Part shown: piece by piece, positions 35,301 to 49,000 of the stretch
Position numbering within the stretch: position 1 is the stretch's first letter
Layout of the letters: the number at the start of each line of letters is the position of its first letter
NCBI GenBank assembly: GCA_026018925.1
Contig: JAKSZU010000009.1
Location: 72,822,041 to 72,886,040 of the forward strand
Direction of reading: 5' to 3'
DNA from: Tupaia tana
Lineage: Eukaryota; Chordata; Mammalia; Scandentia; Tupaiidae
DNA: 64,000 nucleotides
The notes under the pieces: model-generated
Database searches by the model: none
What the model was told of the DNA's origin: nothing
Seen by the model: the letters and a program-made list of their open reading frames with translations, nothing else
Translations under genes and position numbers: made by a program

Positions 35301-38300
35301 ACTCCACCTTCTAGGTAGGTAGCCAGGATCTCCTTGAGACGTTTTGTTTTTTTTTTTTTTCTTTATCTTTTCTCTTGACCCCCCTGCATTCCCTTGTTAA
35401 CATCTAGCCCTCCTTCTCCAGCCAGAATTTCCTGGAATGCCAGCAGGCCAGAGCGTGTCCTGCAAGCCTCTGGCCAGCAAGGGATACTGAGGGAGGGTCA
35501 CCTGAGACCCCCACCCCACTTCCAGACCCCCAGGCCCCAGACTCCACCTTCTAGGTAGGTAGCCAGGATCTCCTTGAGACGTTTTGTTCCTATTTTTTCT
35601 TTCTCTTTTCTCTTGACCCCCCTGCATTCCCTTGTTAACACCTAGCCCTCCTTCTCCCCCCAGACTTTCCTGGACTGCCAGCAGGCAATAGCGTGTCCTG
35701 CAAGCCTCTGGCCAGGTAGGGATACTGAGGGAGGGTCACCTCTGACCCCCACCCCACTTCCAGACTCCCAGTCCCCAGACTCCACCTTCTAGGTAGGTAG
35801 CCAGGATCTCCTTGAGACAATTTTTTTTTTTTTTTTCTTTCTCTTTTCTCTTGACCCCCCTGCATTCCCTTGTTAACACCTAGCCCTCCTTCTGCCCCCA
35901 GACTTTCCTGCACTGCCAGCAGGCAACAGCGTGTCCTGCAAGCCTCTGGCCAGCAAGGGATACTGAGGGAGGGTCACCTCTGACCCCCACCCCACTTCCA
36001 GACCCCCAGGCCCCAGACTCCACCTTCTAGGTAGGTAGCCAGGATCTCCTTGAGACGTTTTGTTCTTTTTTTTTCTTTCTCTGTTCTCTTGACCCCCCTG
36101 CATTCCCTTGTTAACACCTAGCCCTCCTTCTCCCCCAGAGTTTCCTGGACTGCCAGCAGGCAATAGCGTGTCCTGCAAGCCTCTGGCCAGGTAGGGATAC
36201 TGAGGGAGGGTCACCTCTGACCCCCACCCCACTTCCAGATCCCCAGGCCCCAGACTCCACCTTCTAGGTAGGTAGCCAGGATCTCCTTGAGACTTTTTTT
36301 TTTTTTCTTCATATTTTCTCTTGACCCCCCTGCATTCCCTTGTTAACACCTAGCCCTCCTTCTTCCCCCAGACTTTCCTGGACTGCCAGCAGGCAATAGC
36401 GTGTCCTGCAAGCCTCTGGCCAGCCAGGGATACTGAGGGAGGGTCACCTCTGACACCCACCCCACTTCCAGACCCCCAGGCCCCAGACTCCACCTTCTAG
36501 GTAGGTAGCCAGTATCTCCTTGAGACGTTTTTTTATTTTTTTCTTTCTCTTTTCTCTTGACCCCCCTGCATTCCCTTGTTAACACCTAGCCCTCCTTCTC
36601 CCCCCAGACTTTCCTGGACTGCCAGCAGGCAATAGCGTGTCCTGCAAGCCTCTGGCCAGCAAGGGATACTGAGGGAGGGTCACCTCTGACCCCCACCCCA
36701 CTTCCAGACCCCCAGGCCCCAGACTCCACCTTCTAGGTAGGTAGCCAGGATCTCCTTGAGACGTTTTGTTTTTTTTGTTTTTTCTTTATCTTTTCTCTTG
36801 ACCCCCCTGCATTCCCTTGTTAACACCTAGCCCTCCTTCTCCCCCCAGACTTTCCTGGACTGCCAGCAGGCAATAGTGTGTCCTGCAAGCCTCAGGCCAG
36901 CAAGGGATACTGAGGGAGGGTCACCTCTGACCCCCACCCCACTTCTAGACCCCCAGGCCCCAGTCTCCACCATCTAGGTAGGTAGCCAGGATCTCCTTGA
37001 GACGTTTTTTTTTTTTTTTTTCTTTCTCTATTCTCATGACCCCCCTGCATTCCCTTGTTATCACCTAGCCCTCCTTCTCCCCCCAGACTTTCCTGGACTG
37101 CCAGCAGGAAATAGCGTGTCCTGCAAGCCTCTGGTCAGCAAGGGATACTGAGGGAGGGTCACCTCTGACCCCCACCCCACTTCCAGACCCCCAGGCCCCA
37201 GACACCACCTTCTAGGTAGGTAGCCAGGATCTCCTTGAGACGTTTTTTTTTTTTTTTTTCTTTCTTTCTCTTTTCTCTTGACCCCCCTGCATTCCCATGT
37301 TAACACCTAGCCCTCCTTCTCCCCCCAGACTTTCCTGGACTGCCAGCAGGCAATAGCGTGTCCAGCAAGCCTCTGGCCAGAAAGGGATACTGAGGGAGGG
37401 TCACCTCTGACCCCCACACCACTTCCAGACCCCCAGGCCCCAGACTCCACCTTCTAGGTAGGTAGCCAGGATCTCCTTGAGACGTTTTGTTCCTATTTTT
37501 TCTTTCTCTTTTCTCTTGACCCCCCTGCATTCCCTTGTTAACACCTAGCCCTCCTTCTCCCCCCAGACTTTCCTGGACTGCCAGCAGGCAATAGCGTGTC
37601 CTGCAAGCCTCTGGCCAGGTAGGGATACTGAGGGAGGGTCACCTCTGACCCCCCACCCCACTTCCAGACTCCCAGTCCCCAGACTCCACCTTCTAGGTAG
37701 GTAGCCAGGATCTCCTTGAGACAATTTTTTTTTTTTTTCTCTTCATCTTTTCTCTTGACCCCCCTGCATTCCCTTGTTAACACCTAGCCCTCCTTCTTCC
37801 CCCAGAATTTCCTGGACTGCCAGCAGGCAATAGCGTGTCCTGCAAGCCTCTGGCCAGCCAGGGATACTGAGGGAGGGTCACCTCTGACCCCCACCCCACT
37901 TCCAGACCCCCAGGCCCCAGACTCCACCTTCTAGGGAGGTAGCCAGGATCTCCTTGAGACGTTTTTTTTTTTTTTTTTCTTTCTCTTTTCTCTTGACCAC
38001 CCTGCATTCCCTTGCTAACACCTAGCCCTCCTTCTCCCCCCAGACTTTCCTGGACTGCCAGCAGGCAATAGCGTGTCCTGAAAGCCTCTGGCCAGCAAGG
38101 GATACTGAGGGAGGGTCACCTCTGACCCCCACCCCACTTCCAGACCCCCAGGCCCCAGACTCCACCTTCTAGGTAGGTAGCAATGATCTCCTTGAGACGT
38201 TTTTTTTTTTTTTTCTTTCTCTTTTATCTTGACCCCCCTGCATTCCCTTGTTAACACCTAGCCCTCCTTCTGCCCCCAGACTTTCCTGCACTGCCAGCAG

Positions 38301-41300
38301 GCAACAGCGTGTCCTGCAAGCCTCTGGCCAGCAAGGGATACTGAGGGAGGGTCACCTCTGACCCCCACCCCACTTCCAGACCCCCAGGCCCCAGACTCCA
38401 CCTTCTAGGTAGGTAGCCAGGATCTCCTTGAGACGTTTTTTTTTTTTTTTTTTTTTTCTTTCTCTTTTCTCTTGACCCCCCTGCATTCCCTTGTTAACAC
38501 CTAGCCCTCCTTCTCCCCCCAGACTTTCCTGGACTGCCAGCAGGCAATAGCGTGTCCTGAAAGCCTCTGGCCAGCAAGGGATACTGAGGGAGGGTCACCT
38601 CTGACCCCCACCCCACTTCCGGACCCCCAGGCCCCAGTCTCCACCATCTAGGTAGGTAGCCAGGATCTCCTTGAGACGTTTTGTTTTATTTTTTTTCTTT
38701 CTCTTTTCTCATGACCCCCCTGCATTCCCTTGTTAACACCTAGCCCTCCTTCTCCCCCCAGACTTTCCTGGACTGCCAGCAGGAAATAGCGTGTCCTGCA
38801 AGCCTCTGGTCAGCAAGGGATACTGAGGGAGGGTCACCTCTGACCCCCACCCCACTTCCAGACCCCCAGGCCCCAGACTCCACCTTCTAGGTAGGCAGCC
38901 AGGATCTCCTTGAGATTTTTTTTTTTTTTCTTTCTATTTTCTCTTGACACCCCTGCATTCCCTTGTTAGCACTTAGCCCTCCTTCTCCCCCCAGACTTTC
39001 CTGGACTGCCAGCAGGCAATAGCGTGTCCTGTAAGCCTTTGGCCAGCAAGGGATACTGAGGGAGGGACACTTCTGACCCCCACCCCACTTCCAGACCCCC
39101 AGGCCCCAGACACCACCTTCTAGGTAGGTAGCCAGGATCTCCTTGAGACGTTTTGTTTTTTTTTTTTTTTTTTCTTTCTCTTTTCTCTTGACCCCCCTGC
39201 ATTCCCGTGTTAACACCTAGCCCTCCTTCTCCCCCCAGACTTTCCTGGACTGCCAGCAGGCAATAGCGTGTCCAGCAAGCCTCTGGCCAGAAAGGGATAC
39301 TGAGGGAGGGTCACCTCTGACCCCCACACCACTTCCAGACCCCCAGGCCCCAGACTCCACCTTCTAGGTAGGTAGCCAGGATCTCCTTGAGACGTTTTGT
39401 TCCTATTTTTTCTTTCTCTTTTCTCTTGACCCCCCTGCATTCCCTTGTTAACACCTAGCCCTCCTTCTCCCCCCAGACTTTCCTGGACTGCCAGCAGGCA
39501 ATAGCGTGTCCTGCAAGCCTCTGGCCAGCAAGGGATACTGAGGGAGGGTCACCTCTGACCCCCACTCCACTTCAAGACCCCCTGGCCCCAGACTCCAACT
39601 TCTAGGTAGGTAGCCAGGATCTCCTTGAGACGTTTTGTTTTGTTTTTTTCTTTCTCTTTTCTCTTGACCCCCCTGCATTCCCTTGTTAACACCTAGCCCT
39701 CCTTCTCTCCCCAGACATTCCAGGACGGCCAGCAGGCAATAGCGTGTCCTGCAAGCCTCTGGCCAGCAAGGGATACTGAGGGAGGGTCTCCTCTGACCCC
39801 CATCCCACTTCCAGTCCCCAGGCCCCAGACTCCACCTTCTAGGTAGGTTGCCAGGATCTCCTTGAGACTTTTTTTTTTTTTTTTTCTTTCTCTTTTCTCT
39901 TGACCCCCCCTGCATTCCCTTGTTAACACCTAGCCCTCCTTCTGCCCCCAGACTTTCCTGGACTGCCAGCAGGCAACAGCGTGTCCTGCAAGCCTCTGGC
40001 CAGCAAGGGATACTGAGGGAGGGTCACCTCTGACCCCCACCCCACTTCCAGACCCCCAGGCCCCAGACTCCACCTTCTAGGTAGGTAGCCAGGATCTCCT
40101 TGAGACGTTTTGTTCTTTTTTTTTCTTTCTCTTTTCTCTTGACCCCCCTGCATTCCCTTGTTAACACCTAGCCCTCCTTCTCCCCCCAGACTTTCCTGGA
40201 TTGCCAGCAGGCAATAGCGTGTCCTGCAAGCCTCTGTCCAGGTAGGGATACTGAGGGAGGGTCACCTCTGACCCCCACCCCACTTCCAGACCCCCAGGCC
40301 CCAGACTCCACCTTCTAGGTAGGTAGCCAGGATCTCCTTGAGACGTTTTTTTTTTTTTTCTTTTCTTTCTCTTTTCTCTTGACCCCCCTGCATTCCCTTG
40401 CTAACACCTAGCCCTCCTTCTCCCACCAGACATTCCTGGACTGCCAGCAGGCAATAGCGTGTCCTGAAAGCCTCTGGCCAGCAAGGGATACTTAGGGAGG
40501 GTCACCTCTGACCCCCACCCCACTTCCAGACCCCCAGGGCCCAGACTCCACCTTCTAGGTAGGTAGCAATGATCTCCTTGAGACGTTTTTTTTTTTTTTT
40601 TCTTTCTCTTTTATCTTGACCCCCCTGCATTCCCTTGTTAACACCTAGCCCTCCTTCTGCCCCCAGACTTTCCTGCACTGCCAGCAGGCAACAGCGTGTC
40701 CTGCAAGCCTCTGGCCAGCAAGGGATACTGAGGGAGGGTCACCTCTGACCCCCACCCCACTTCCAGACCCCCAGGCCCCAGACTCCACCTTCTAGGTAGG
40801 TAGCCAGGATCTCCTTGAGACGTTTTGTTCTTTTTTTTTCTTTCTCTGTTCTCTTGACCCCCCTGCATTCCCTTGTTAACACCTAGCCCTCCTTCTCCCC
40901 CAGAGTTTCCTGGACTGCCAGCAGGCAATAGCGTGTCCTGCAAGCCTCTGTCCATGTAGGGATACTGAGGGAGGGTCACCTCTGACCCCCACCCCACTTC
41001 CAGATCCCCAGGCCCCAGACTCCACCTTCTAGGTTGGTAGCCAGGATCTCCTTGAGACTTTTTTTTTTTTTTTCTTCATATTTTCTCTTGACCCCCCTGC
41101 ATTCCCTTGTTAACACCTAGCCCTCCTTCTTCCCCCAGACTTTCCTGGACTGCCAGCAGGCAATAGCCTGTCCTGCAAGCCTCTGGCCAGCCAGGGATAC
41201 TGAGGGAGGGTCACCTCTGACACCCACCCCACTTCCAGACCCCCAGGCCCCAGACTCCACCTTCTAGGTAGGTAGCCAGTATCTCCTTGAGACGTTTTTT

Positions 41301-41745
41301 TATTTTTTTCTTTCTCTTTTCTCTTGACCCCCCTGCATTCCCTTGTTAACACCTAGCCCTCCTTCTCCCCCCAGACTTTCCTGGACTGCCAGCAGGCAAT
41401 AGCGTGTCCTGCAAGCCTCTGGCCAGCAAGGGATACTGAGGGAGGGTGACCTCTGACCCCCACCCCACTTCCAGACCCCCAGGCCCCAGACTCCACCTTC
41501 TAGGTAGGTAGCCAGGATCTCCTTGAGACGTTTTGTTTTTTTTTTTTTTTCTTTATCTTTTCTCTTGACCCCCCTGCATTCCCTTGTTAACATCTAGCCC
41601 TCCTTCTCCCCCCCAGAATTTCCTGGAATGCCAGCAGGCCAGAGCGTGTCCTGCAAGCCTCTGGCCAGCAAGGGATACTGAGGGAGGGTCACCTGAGACC
41701 CCCACCCCACTTCCAGACCCCCAGGCCCCAGACTCCACCTTCTAG
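29380..41745 (+). repeat. 26-unit (~6.18 kb) tandem higher-order duplication
   Basis: The order of distinctive units from about 29.4 to 35.56 kb repeats from about 35.56 to 41.75 kb with a constant offset of 6,180-6,189 bp. Matched marker pairs begin at about 29452/35635, 30159/36343, 31595/37777, 32705/38887, 33736/39923 and 34921/41110. The joint falls in a chimeric unit (35397-35627). A smaller 8-unit repeat (about 28.26-29.7 against 30.16-31.6 kb, offset ~1.9 kb) is nested at its left edge. Confidence 0.82.
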
Positions 41746-41821
41746 GTAGGTAGCCAGGATCTCCTTGAGCCATTTTTTTTTTTTTCTTTCTCTTTTCTCT
41801 TGACCCCCCTGCATTCCCTTG

Positions 41822-44800
41822 TTAACACCTAGCCCTCCTTCTCCCCCCAGACTTTCCTGGATTGCCAGCAGGCAATAGCGTGTCCTGCAAGCCTCTGTCC
41901 AGGTAGGGATACTGAGGGAGGGTCACCTCTGACCCCCACCCCACTTCCAGACCCCCAGGCCCCAGACTCCACCTTCTAGGTAGGTAGCCAGGATCTCCTT
42001 GAGACGTTTTTTTTTTTTTCTTTTCTTTCTCTTTTCTCTTGACCCCCCTGCATTCCCTTGCTAACACCTAGCCCTCCTTCTCCCACCAGACATTCCTGGA
42101 CTGCCAGCAGGCAATAGCGTGTCCTGAAAGCCTCTGGCCAGCAAGGGATACTTAGGGAGGGTCACCTCTGACCCCCACCCCACTTCCAGACCCCCAGGGC
42201 CCAGACTCCACCTTCTAGGTAGGTAGCAATGATCTCCTTGAGACGTTTTTTTTTTTTTTTTCTTTCTCTTTTATCTTGACCCCCCTGCATTCCCTTGTTA
42301 ACACCTAGCCCTCCTTCTGCCCCCAGACTTTCCTGCACTGCCAGCAGGCAACAGCGTGTCCTGCAAGCCTCTGGCCAGCAAGGGATACTGAGGGAGGGTC
42401 ACCTCTGACCCCCACCCCACTTCCAGACCCCCAGGCCCCAGACTCCACCTTCTAGGTAGGTAGCCAGGATCTCCTTGAGACGTTTTGTTCTTTTTTTTTC
42501 TTTCTCTTTTCTCTTGACCCCCCTGCATTCCCTTGTTAACACCTAGCCCTCCTTCTCCCCCAGAGTTTCCTGGACTGCCAGCAGGCAATAGCGTGTCCTG
42601 CAAGCCTCTGGCCAGGTAGGGATACTGAGGGAGGGTCACCTCTGACCCCCACCCCACTTCCAGATCCCCAGGCCCCAGACTCCACCTTCTAGGTTGGTAG
42701 CCAGGATCTCCTTGAGACTTTTTTTTTTTTTTCTTCATATTTTCTCTTGACCCCCCTGCATTCCCTTGTTAACACCTAGCCCTCCTTCTTCCCCCAGACT
42801 TTCCTGGACTGCCAGCAGGCAATAGCCTGTCCTGCAAGCCTCTGGCCAGCCAGGGATACTGAGGGAGGGTCACCTCTGACACCCACCCCACTTCCAGACC
42901 CCCAGGCCCCAGACTCCACCTTCTAGGTAGGTAGCCAGTATCTCCTTGAGACGTTTTTTTATTTTTTTCTTTCTCTTTTCTCTTGACCCCCCTGCATTCC
43001 CTTGTTAACACCTAGCCCTCCTTCTCCCCCCAGACTTTCCTGGACTGCCAGCAGGCAATAGCGTGTCCTGCAAGCCTCTGGCCAGCAAGGGATACTGAGG
43101 GAGGGTGACCTCTGACCCCCACCCCACTTCCAGACCCCCAGGCCCCAGACTCCACCTTCTAGGTAGGTAGCCAGGATCTCCTTGAGACGTTTTGTTTTTT
43201 TTTTTTTTTCTTTATCTTTTCTCTTGACCCCCCTGCATTCCCTTGTTAACATCTAGCCCTCCTTCTCCCCCCAGAATTTCCTGGAATGCCAGCAGGCCAG
43301 AGCGTGTCCTGCAAGCCTCTGGCCAGCAAGGGATACTGAGGGAGGGTCACCTGAGACCCCCACCCCACTTCCAGACCCCCAGGCCCCAGACTCCACCTTC
43401 TAGGTAGGTAGCCAGGATCTCCTTGAGCCATTTTTTTTTTTTTTCTTTCTCTTTTCTCTTGACCCCCCCTGCATTCCCTTGTTAACACCTAGCCCTCCTT
43501 CTCCCCCCAGACTTTCCTGGACTGCCAGCAGGCAATAGTGTGTCCTGCAAGCCTCTGGCCAGCAAGGGATACTGAGGGAGGGTCACCTCTGACCCCCATC
43601 CCACCTCCTGACCCCCCAGGCCCCAGACTTCACCTTCTAGGGAGGTAGCCAGGATCCCCTTGAGACGTTTTTTTTTTTTTTTTTCTTTCTCTTTTCTCTT
43701 GACCCCCCTACATTCCCTTGTTAACACCTAGCCCTCCTTCTCGCCCCAGAATTTCCTGGACTGCCAGCAGGCAATAGCGTGTCCTGCAAGCCTCTGGCCA
43801 GCAAGGGATACTGACGGAGGGTCACCTCTGACCCCCACTCCACTTCAAGACCCCCAGGCCCCAGACTCCAACTTCTAGGCAGGTAGCCAGGATCTCCTTG
43901 AGACGTTTTGTTTTGTTTTTTTCTTTCTCTTTTCTCTTGACCCCCCTGCATTCCCTTGTTAACACCTAGCCCTCCTTCTCTCCCCAGACTTTCCAGGACT
44001 GCCAGCAGGCAATAGCGTGTCCTGCAAGCCTCTGGCCAGCAAGGGATACTGAGGCAGGGTCTCCTCTGACCCCCACCCCACTTCCAGTCCCCCAGGCCCC
44101 AGACTCCACCTTCTAGGTAGGTTGCCAGGATCTCCTTGAGACTTTTTTTTTTTTTTCTTTCTCTTTTCTCTTGACCCCCCTGCATTCCCTTGTTAACACC
44201 TAGCCCTCCTTCTGCCCCCAGACTTTCCTGGACTGCGAGCAGGCAACATCGTGTCCTGCAAGCCTCTGGCCAGCAAGGGATACTGAGGGAGGGTCACCTC
44301 TGACCCCCACCCCACTTCCAGACCCCCAGGCCCCAGACTCCACCTTCTAGGTAGGTAGCCAGGATCTCCTTGAGACGTTTTGTTCTTTTTTTTTCTTTCT
44401 CTTTTCTCTTGACCCCCCTGCATTCCCTTCTTAACACCTAGCCCTCCTTCTCCCCCCAGACTTTCCTGGATTGCCAGCAGGCAATAGCGTGTCCTGCAAG
44501 CCTCTGTCCAGGTAGGGATACAGAGGGAGGGTCACCTCTGACCCCCACCCCACTTCCAGACCCCCAGGCCCCAGACTCCACGTTCTAGGTAGGTAGCCAG
44601 GATCTCCTTGAGACCTTTTTTTTTTTTTCTTTTCTTTCTCTTTTCTCTTGACCCCCCTGCATTCCCTTGCTAACACCTAGCCCTCCTTCTCCCACCAGAC
44701 ATTCCTGGACTGCCAGCAGGCAATAGCGTGTCCTGAAAGCCTCTGGCCAGCAAGGGATACTTAGGGAGGGTCACCTCTGACCCCCACCCCACTTCCAGAC

Positions 44801-46080
44801 CCCCAGGGCCCAGACTCCACCTTCTAGGTAGGTAGCAATGATCTCCTTGAGACGTTTTTTTTTTTTTTTTCTTTCTCTTTTATCTTGACCCCCCTGCATT
44901 CCCTTGTTAACACCTAGCCCTCCTTCTGCCCCCAGACTTTCCTGCACTGCCAGCAGGCAACAGCGTGTCCTGCAAGCCTCTGGCCAGCAAGGGATACTGA
45001 GGGAGGGTCACCTCTGACCCCCACCCCACTTCCAGACCCCCAGGCCCCAGACTCCACCTTCTAGGTAGGTAGCCAGGATCTCCTTGAGACGTTTTGTTCT
45101 TTTTTTTTCTTTCTCTGTTCTCTTGACCCCCCTGCATTCCCTTGTTAACACCTAGCCCTCCTTCTCCCCCAGAGTTTCCTGGACTGCCAGCAGGCAATAG
45201 CGTGTCCTGCAAGCCTCTGGCCAGGTAGGGATACTGAGGGAGGGTCACCTCTGACCCCCACCCCACTTCCAGATCCCCAGGCCCCAGACTCCACCTTCTA
45301 GGTTGGTAGCCAGGATCTCCTTGAGACTTTTTTTTTTTTTTCTTCATATTTTCTCTTGACCCCCCTGCATTCCCTTGTTAACACCTAGCCCTCCTTCTTC
45401 CCCCAGACTTTCCTGGACTGCCAGCAGGCAATAGCCTGTCCTGCAAGCCTCTGGCCAGCCAGGGATACTGAGGGAGGGTCACCTCTGACACCCACCCCAC
45501 TTCCAGACCCCCAGGCCCCAGACTCCACCTTCTAGGTAGGTAGCCAGTATCTCCTTGAGACGTTTTTTTTATTTTTTTCTTTCTCTTTTCTCTTGACCCC
45601 CCTGCATTCCCTTGTTAACACCTAGCCCTCCTTCTCCCCCAGACTTTCCTGGACTGCCAGCAGGCAATAGCGTGTCCTGCAAGCCTCTGGCCAGCAAGGG
45701 ATACTGAGGGAGGGTGACCTCTGACCCCCACCCCACTTCCAGACCCCAGGCCCCAGACTCCACCTTCTAGGTAGGTAGCCAGGATCTCCTTGAGACGTTT
45801 TGTTTTTTTTTTTTTTCTTTATCTTTTCTCTTGACCCCCCTGCATTCCCTTGTTAACATCTAGCCCTCCTTCTCCCCCCCAGAATTTCCTGGAATGCCAG
45901 CAGGCCAGAGCGTGTCCTGCAAGCCTCTGGCCAGCAAGGGATACTGAGGGAGGGTCACCTGAGACCCCCACCCACTTCCAGACCCCCAGGCCCCAGACTC
46001 CACCTTCTAGGTAGGTAGCCAGGATCTCCTTGAGCCATTTTTTTTTTTTTTTCTTTCTCTTTTCTCTTGACCCCCCTGCA
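41822..46080 (+). repeat. 11-unit higher-order duplication inside the array
   Basis: Units starting at about 41822 recur from about 44431 with an offset of ~2,609 bp (11 units), for example 42298/44907, and the TTTTTTTATTTTTTTC unit at 42953/45563. The second copy shows small extra changes. Confidence 0.75.
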
Positions 46081-49000
46081 TTCCCTTGTTAACACCTAGC
46101 CCTCCTTCTTCCCCCAGAATTTCCTGGACTGCCAGCAGGCAATAGCGTGTCCTGCAATCCTCTGGCCAGGTAGGGATACTGAGGGAGGGTCACCTCTGAC
46201 CCCCACCCCACTTCCAGACCCCCAGACCCCAGACTCCACCTTCTAGGGAGGTAGCCAGGATCTCCTTGAGACTTTTTTTTTTTTCTTTCACTTTTCTCTT
46301 GACCCCCCTGCATTCCCTTGTTAACACCTAGCCCTCCTTCGCCCCCCAGACTTTCCTGGACTGCCAGCAGGCAATAGCGTGTCCTGCAAGCCTCTGGCCA
46401 GCAAGGGATACTGAGGGAGGGTCTCCTCTGACCCCCACCCCACTTCCAGTCCCCCAGGCCCCAGACTCCACCTTCTAGGTAGGTTGCCAGGATCTCCTTG
46501 AGACTTTTTTTTTTTTCTTTCTCTTTTCTCTTGACCCCCCTGCATTCCCTTGTTAACACCTAGCCCTCCTTCTTCCCCCAGACTTTCCTGGACTGCCAGC
46601 AGGCAACAGCGTGTCCTGCAAGCCTCTGGCCAGCAAGGGATACTGAGGGAGGGTGACCTCTGACCCCCACCCCACTTCCAGACCCCCAGGCCCCAGACTC
46701 CACCTTCTAGGTAGGTAGCCAGGATCTCCTTGAGACGTTTTGTTCTTTTTTTTTCTTTCTCTTTTCTCTTGACCCCCCTGCATTCCCTTGTTAACACCTA
46801 GCCCTCCTTCTCCCCCCAGACTTTCCTGGATTGCCAGCAGGCAATAGCGTGTCCTGCAAGCCTCTGTCCAGGTAGGGATACTGAGGGAAGGTCACCTCTG
46901 ACCCCCACCCCACTTCCAGACCCCCAGGCCCCAGACTCCACCTTCTAGGTAGGTAGCCAGGATCTCCTTGAGACGTTTTTTTTTTTTTTTTTTTTTTTTC
47001 TTTCTCTTTTCTCTTGACCCCCCTGCATTCCCTTGCTAACACCTAGCCCTCCTTCTCCCCCCAGACTTTCCTGGACTGCCAGCAGGCAATAGCGTGTCCT
47101 GAAAGCCTCTGGCCAGCAAGGGATACTGAGGGAGGGTCACCTCTGACCCCCACCCCACTTCCAGACCTCCAGGCCCCAGACTCCACCTTCTAGGTAGGTA
47201 GCAATGATCTCCTTGAGACGTTTTTTTTCTTTCTTTCTCTTTTCTCTTGACCCCCCTGCATTCTCTTGTTAACACCTAGCCCTCCTTCTGCCCCCAGACT
47301 TTCCTGCACTGCCAGCAGGCAACAGCGTGTCCTGCAAGCCTCTGGCCAGGTAGGGATACTGAGGGAGGGTCACCTCTGACCCCCACCCCACTTCCAGACC
47401 CCCAGGCCCCAGACTCCACCTTCTAGGTAGGTAGCCAGGATCTCCTTGAGACGTTTTTTTTTTTTTTTTCTTCATCTTTTCTCTTGAACCCCCTGCATTC
47501 CCTTGTTAACACCTAGCCCTCCTTTTCCCCCCAGACTTTCCTGGACTGCCAGCAGGCAATAGCGTGTCCTGCAAGCCTCTGGCCAGCAAGGGATACTGAG
47601 GGAGGGTCACCTCTGACCCCCACCCCACTTCCAGACCCCCAGGCCCCAGACTCCACCTTCTAGGTAAGTAGCCAGGATCTCCTTGAGACTTTTTTTTTTT
47701 CTTTCTCTTTTCTCTTGACCCCCCTGCATTCCCTTTTTAACACCTAGCCCTCCTTCTCCCCCAGACTTTCCTGGACTGCCAGCAGGCAATAGCGTGTCCT
47801 GCAAGCCTCTGGCCAGCAAGGGATACTGAGGGAGGGTCACCTCTGACCCCCACCCCACTTCCAAACCCCCAGGCCCCAGACTCCACCTTCTAGGTAGGTA
47901 GCCAGGATCTCCTTGAGACGTTTTTTGTTTTTTTTTTTTTTTTCTTTCTCTTTTCTCTTGACCCCCCTGCATTCCCTTGTTAACACCTAGCCCTCCTTCT
48001 CCCCCCAGACTTTCCTGGACTGCCAGCAGGCAATAGCGTGTCCTGCAAGCCTCTGGCCAGGTAGGGATACTGAGGGAGGGTCACCTCTGACCCCCACCCC
48101 ACTTCCAGACCCCCAGGCCCCAGACTCGACCTTCTAGGTAGGTAGCCAGGATCTCCTTGAGACGTTTTTTTTTTTTTTTTTTCTTCATCTTTTCTCTTGA
48201 CCCCCCTCCATTCCCTTGTTAACACCTAGCCCTCCTTCTTCCCCCAGACTTTCCTGGACTGCCAGCAGGCAATAGCGTGTCCTGCAAGCCTCTGGCCAGC
48301 CAGGAATACTGAGGGAGGGTCACCTCTGACCCCCACCCCACTTCCAGAACCCCACGCCCCAGACTCCACCTTTTAGGTAGGTAGCCAGTATCTCCTTGAG
48401 ACTTTTTTTTTTTCTTTCTCTTTTCTCTTGACCCCCCTGCATTCCCTTGTTAACACCTAGCCCTCCTTCTCCCCCCAGACTTTCCTGGACTGCCAGCAGG
48501 CAATAGCGTGTCCTGCAAGCCTCTGGCCAGCAAGGGATACTGAGGGAGAGTTACCTCTGACCCCCACCCCCTTCCAGACCCCCAGGCCCCACACTCCACC
48601 TTCTAGGTAGGTAGCCAGGATCTCCTTGAGATGTTTTTTTTTTATCTTTCTTTCTCTTTTCTCTTGATCCCCCTACATTCCCTTGTTAACACCTAGCCCT
48701 CCTTCTCCCCCCAGACTTTCCTGGACTTCCAGCAGGCAATAGCGTGTCCTGCAAGCCTCTGGCCAGGTAGGGATACTGAGGGAGGGTCACCTCTGACCCC
48801 CACCCCACTTCCAGACCCCCAGGCCCCAGACTCCACCTTCTAGGTAGGTAGCCAGGATCTCCTTGAGACGTTTTTTTTTTTTTTTTTTTCTTCATCTTTT
48901 CTCTTGACCCCCCTGCATTCCCTTGTTAACACCTAGCCCTCCTTTTCCCCCCAGACTTTCCTGGACTGCCAGCAGGCAATAGCGTGTCCTGCAAGCCTCT

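Noticed and set aside
8133-48895. More than 100 reverse-strand ORFs of ~75-160 codons with near-identical proteins in the array
   Set aside because: The unit length is often 237 bp (3 x 79), so a frame stays open from unit to unit. The lysine-rich parts come from the T-run, whose length varies and shifts the frame. No start context or conserved coding constraint is visible.
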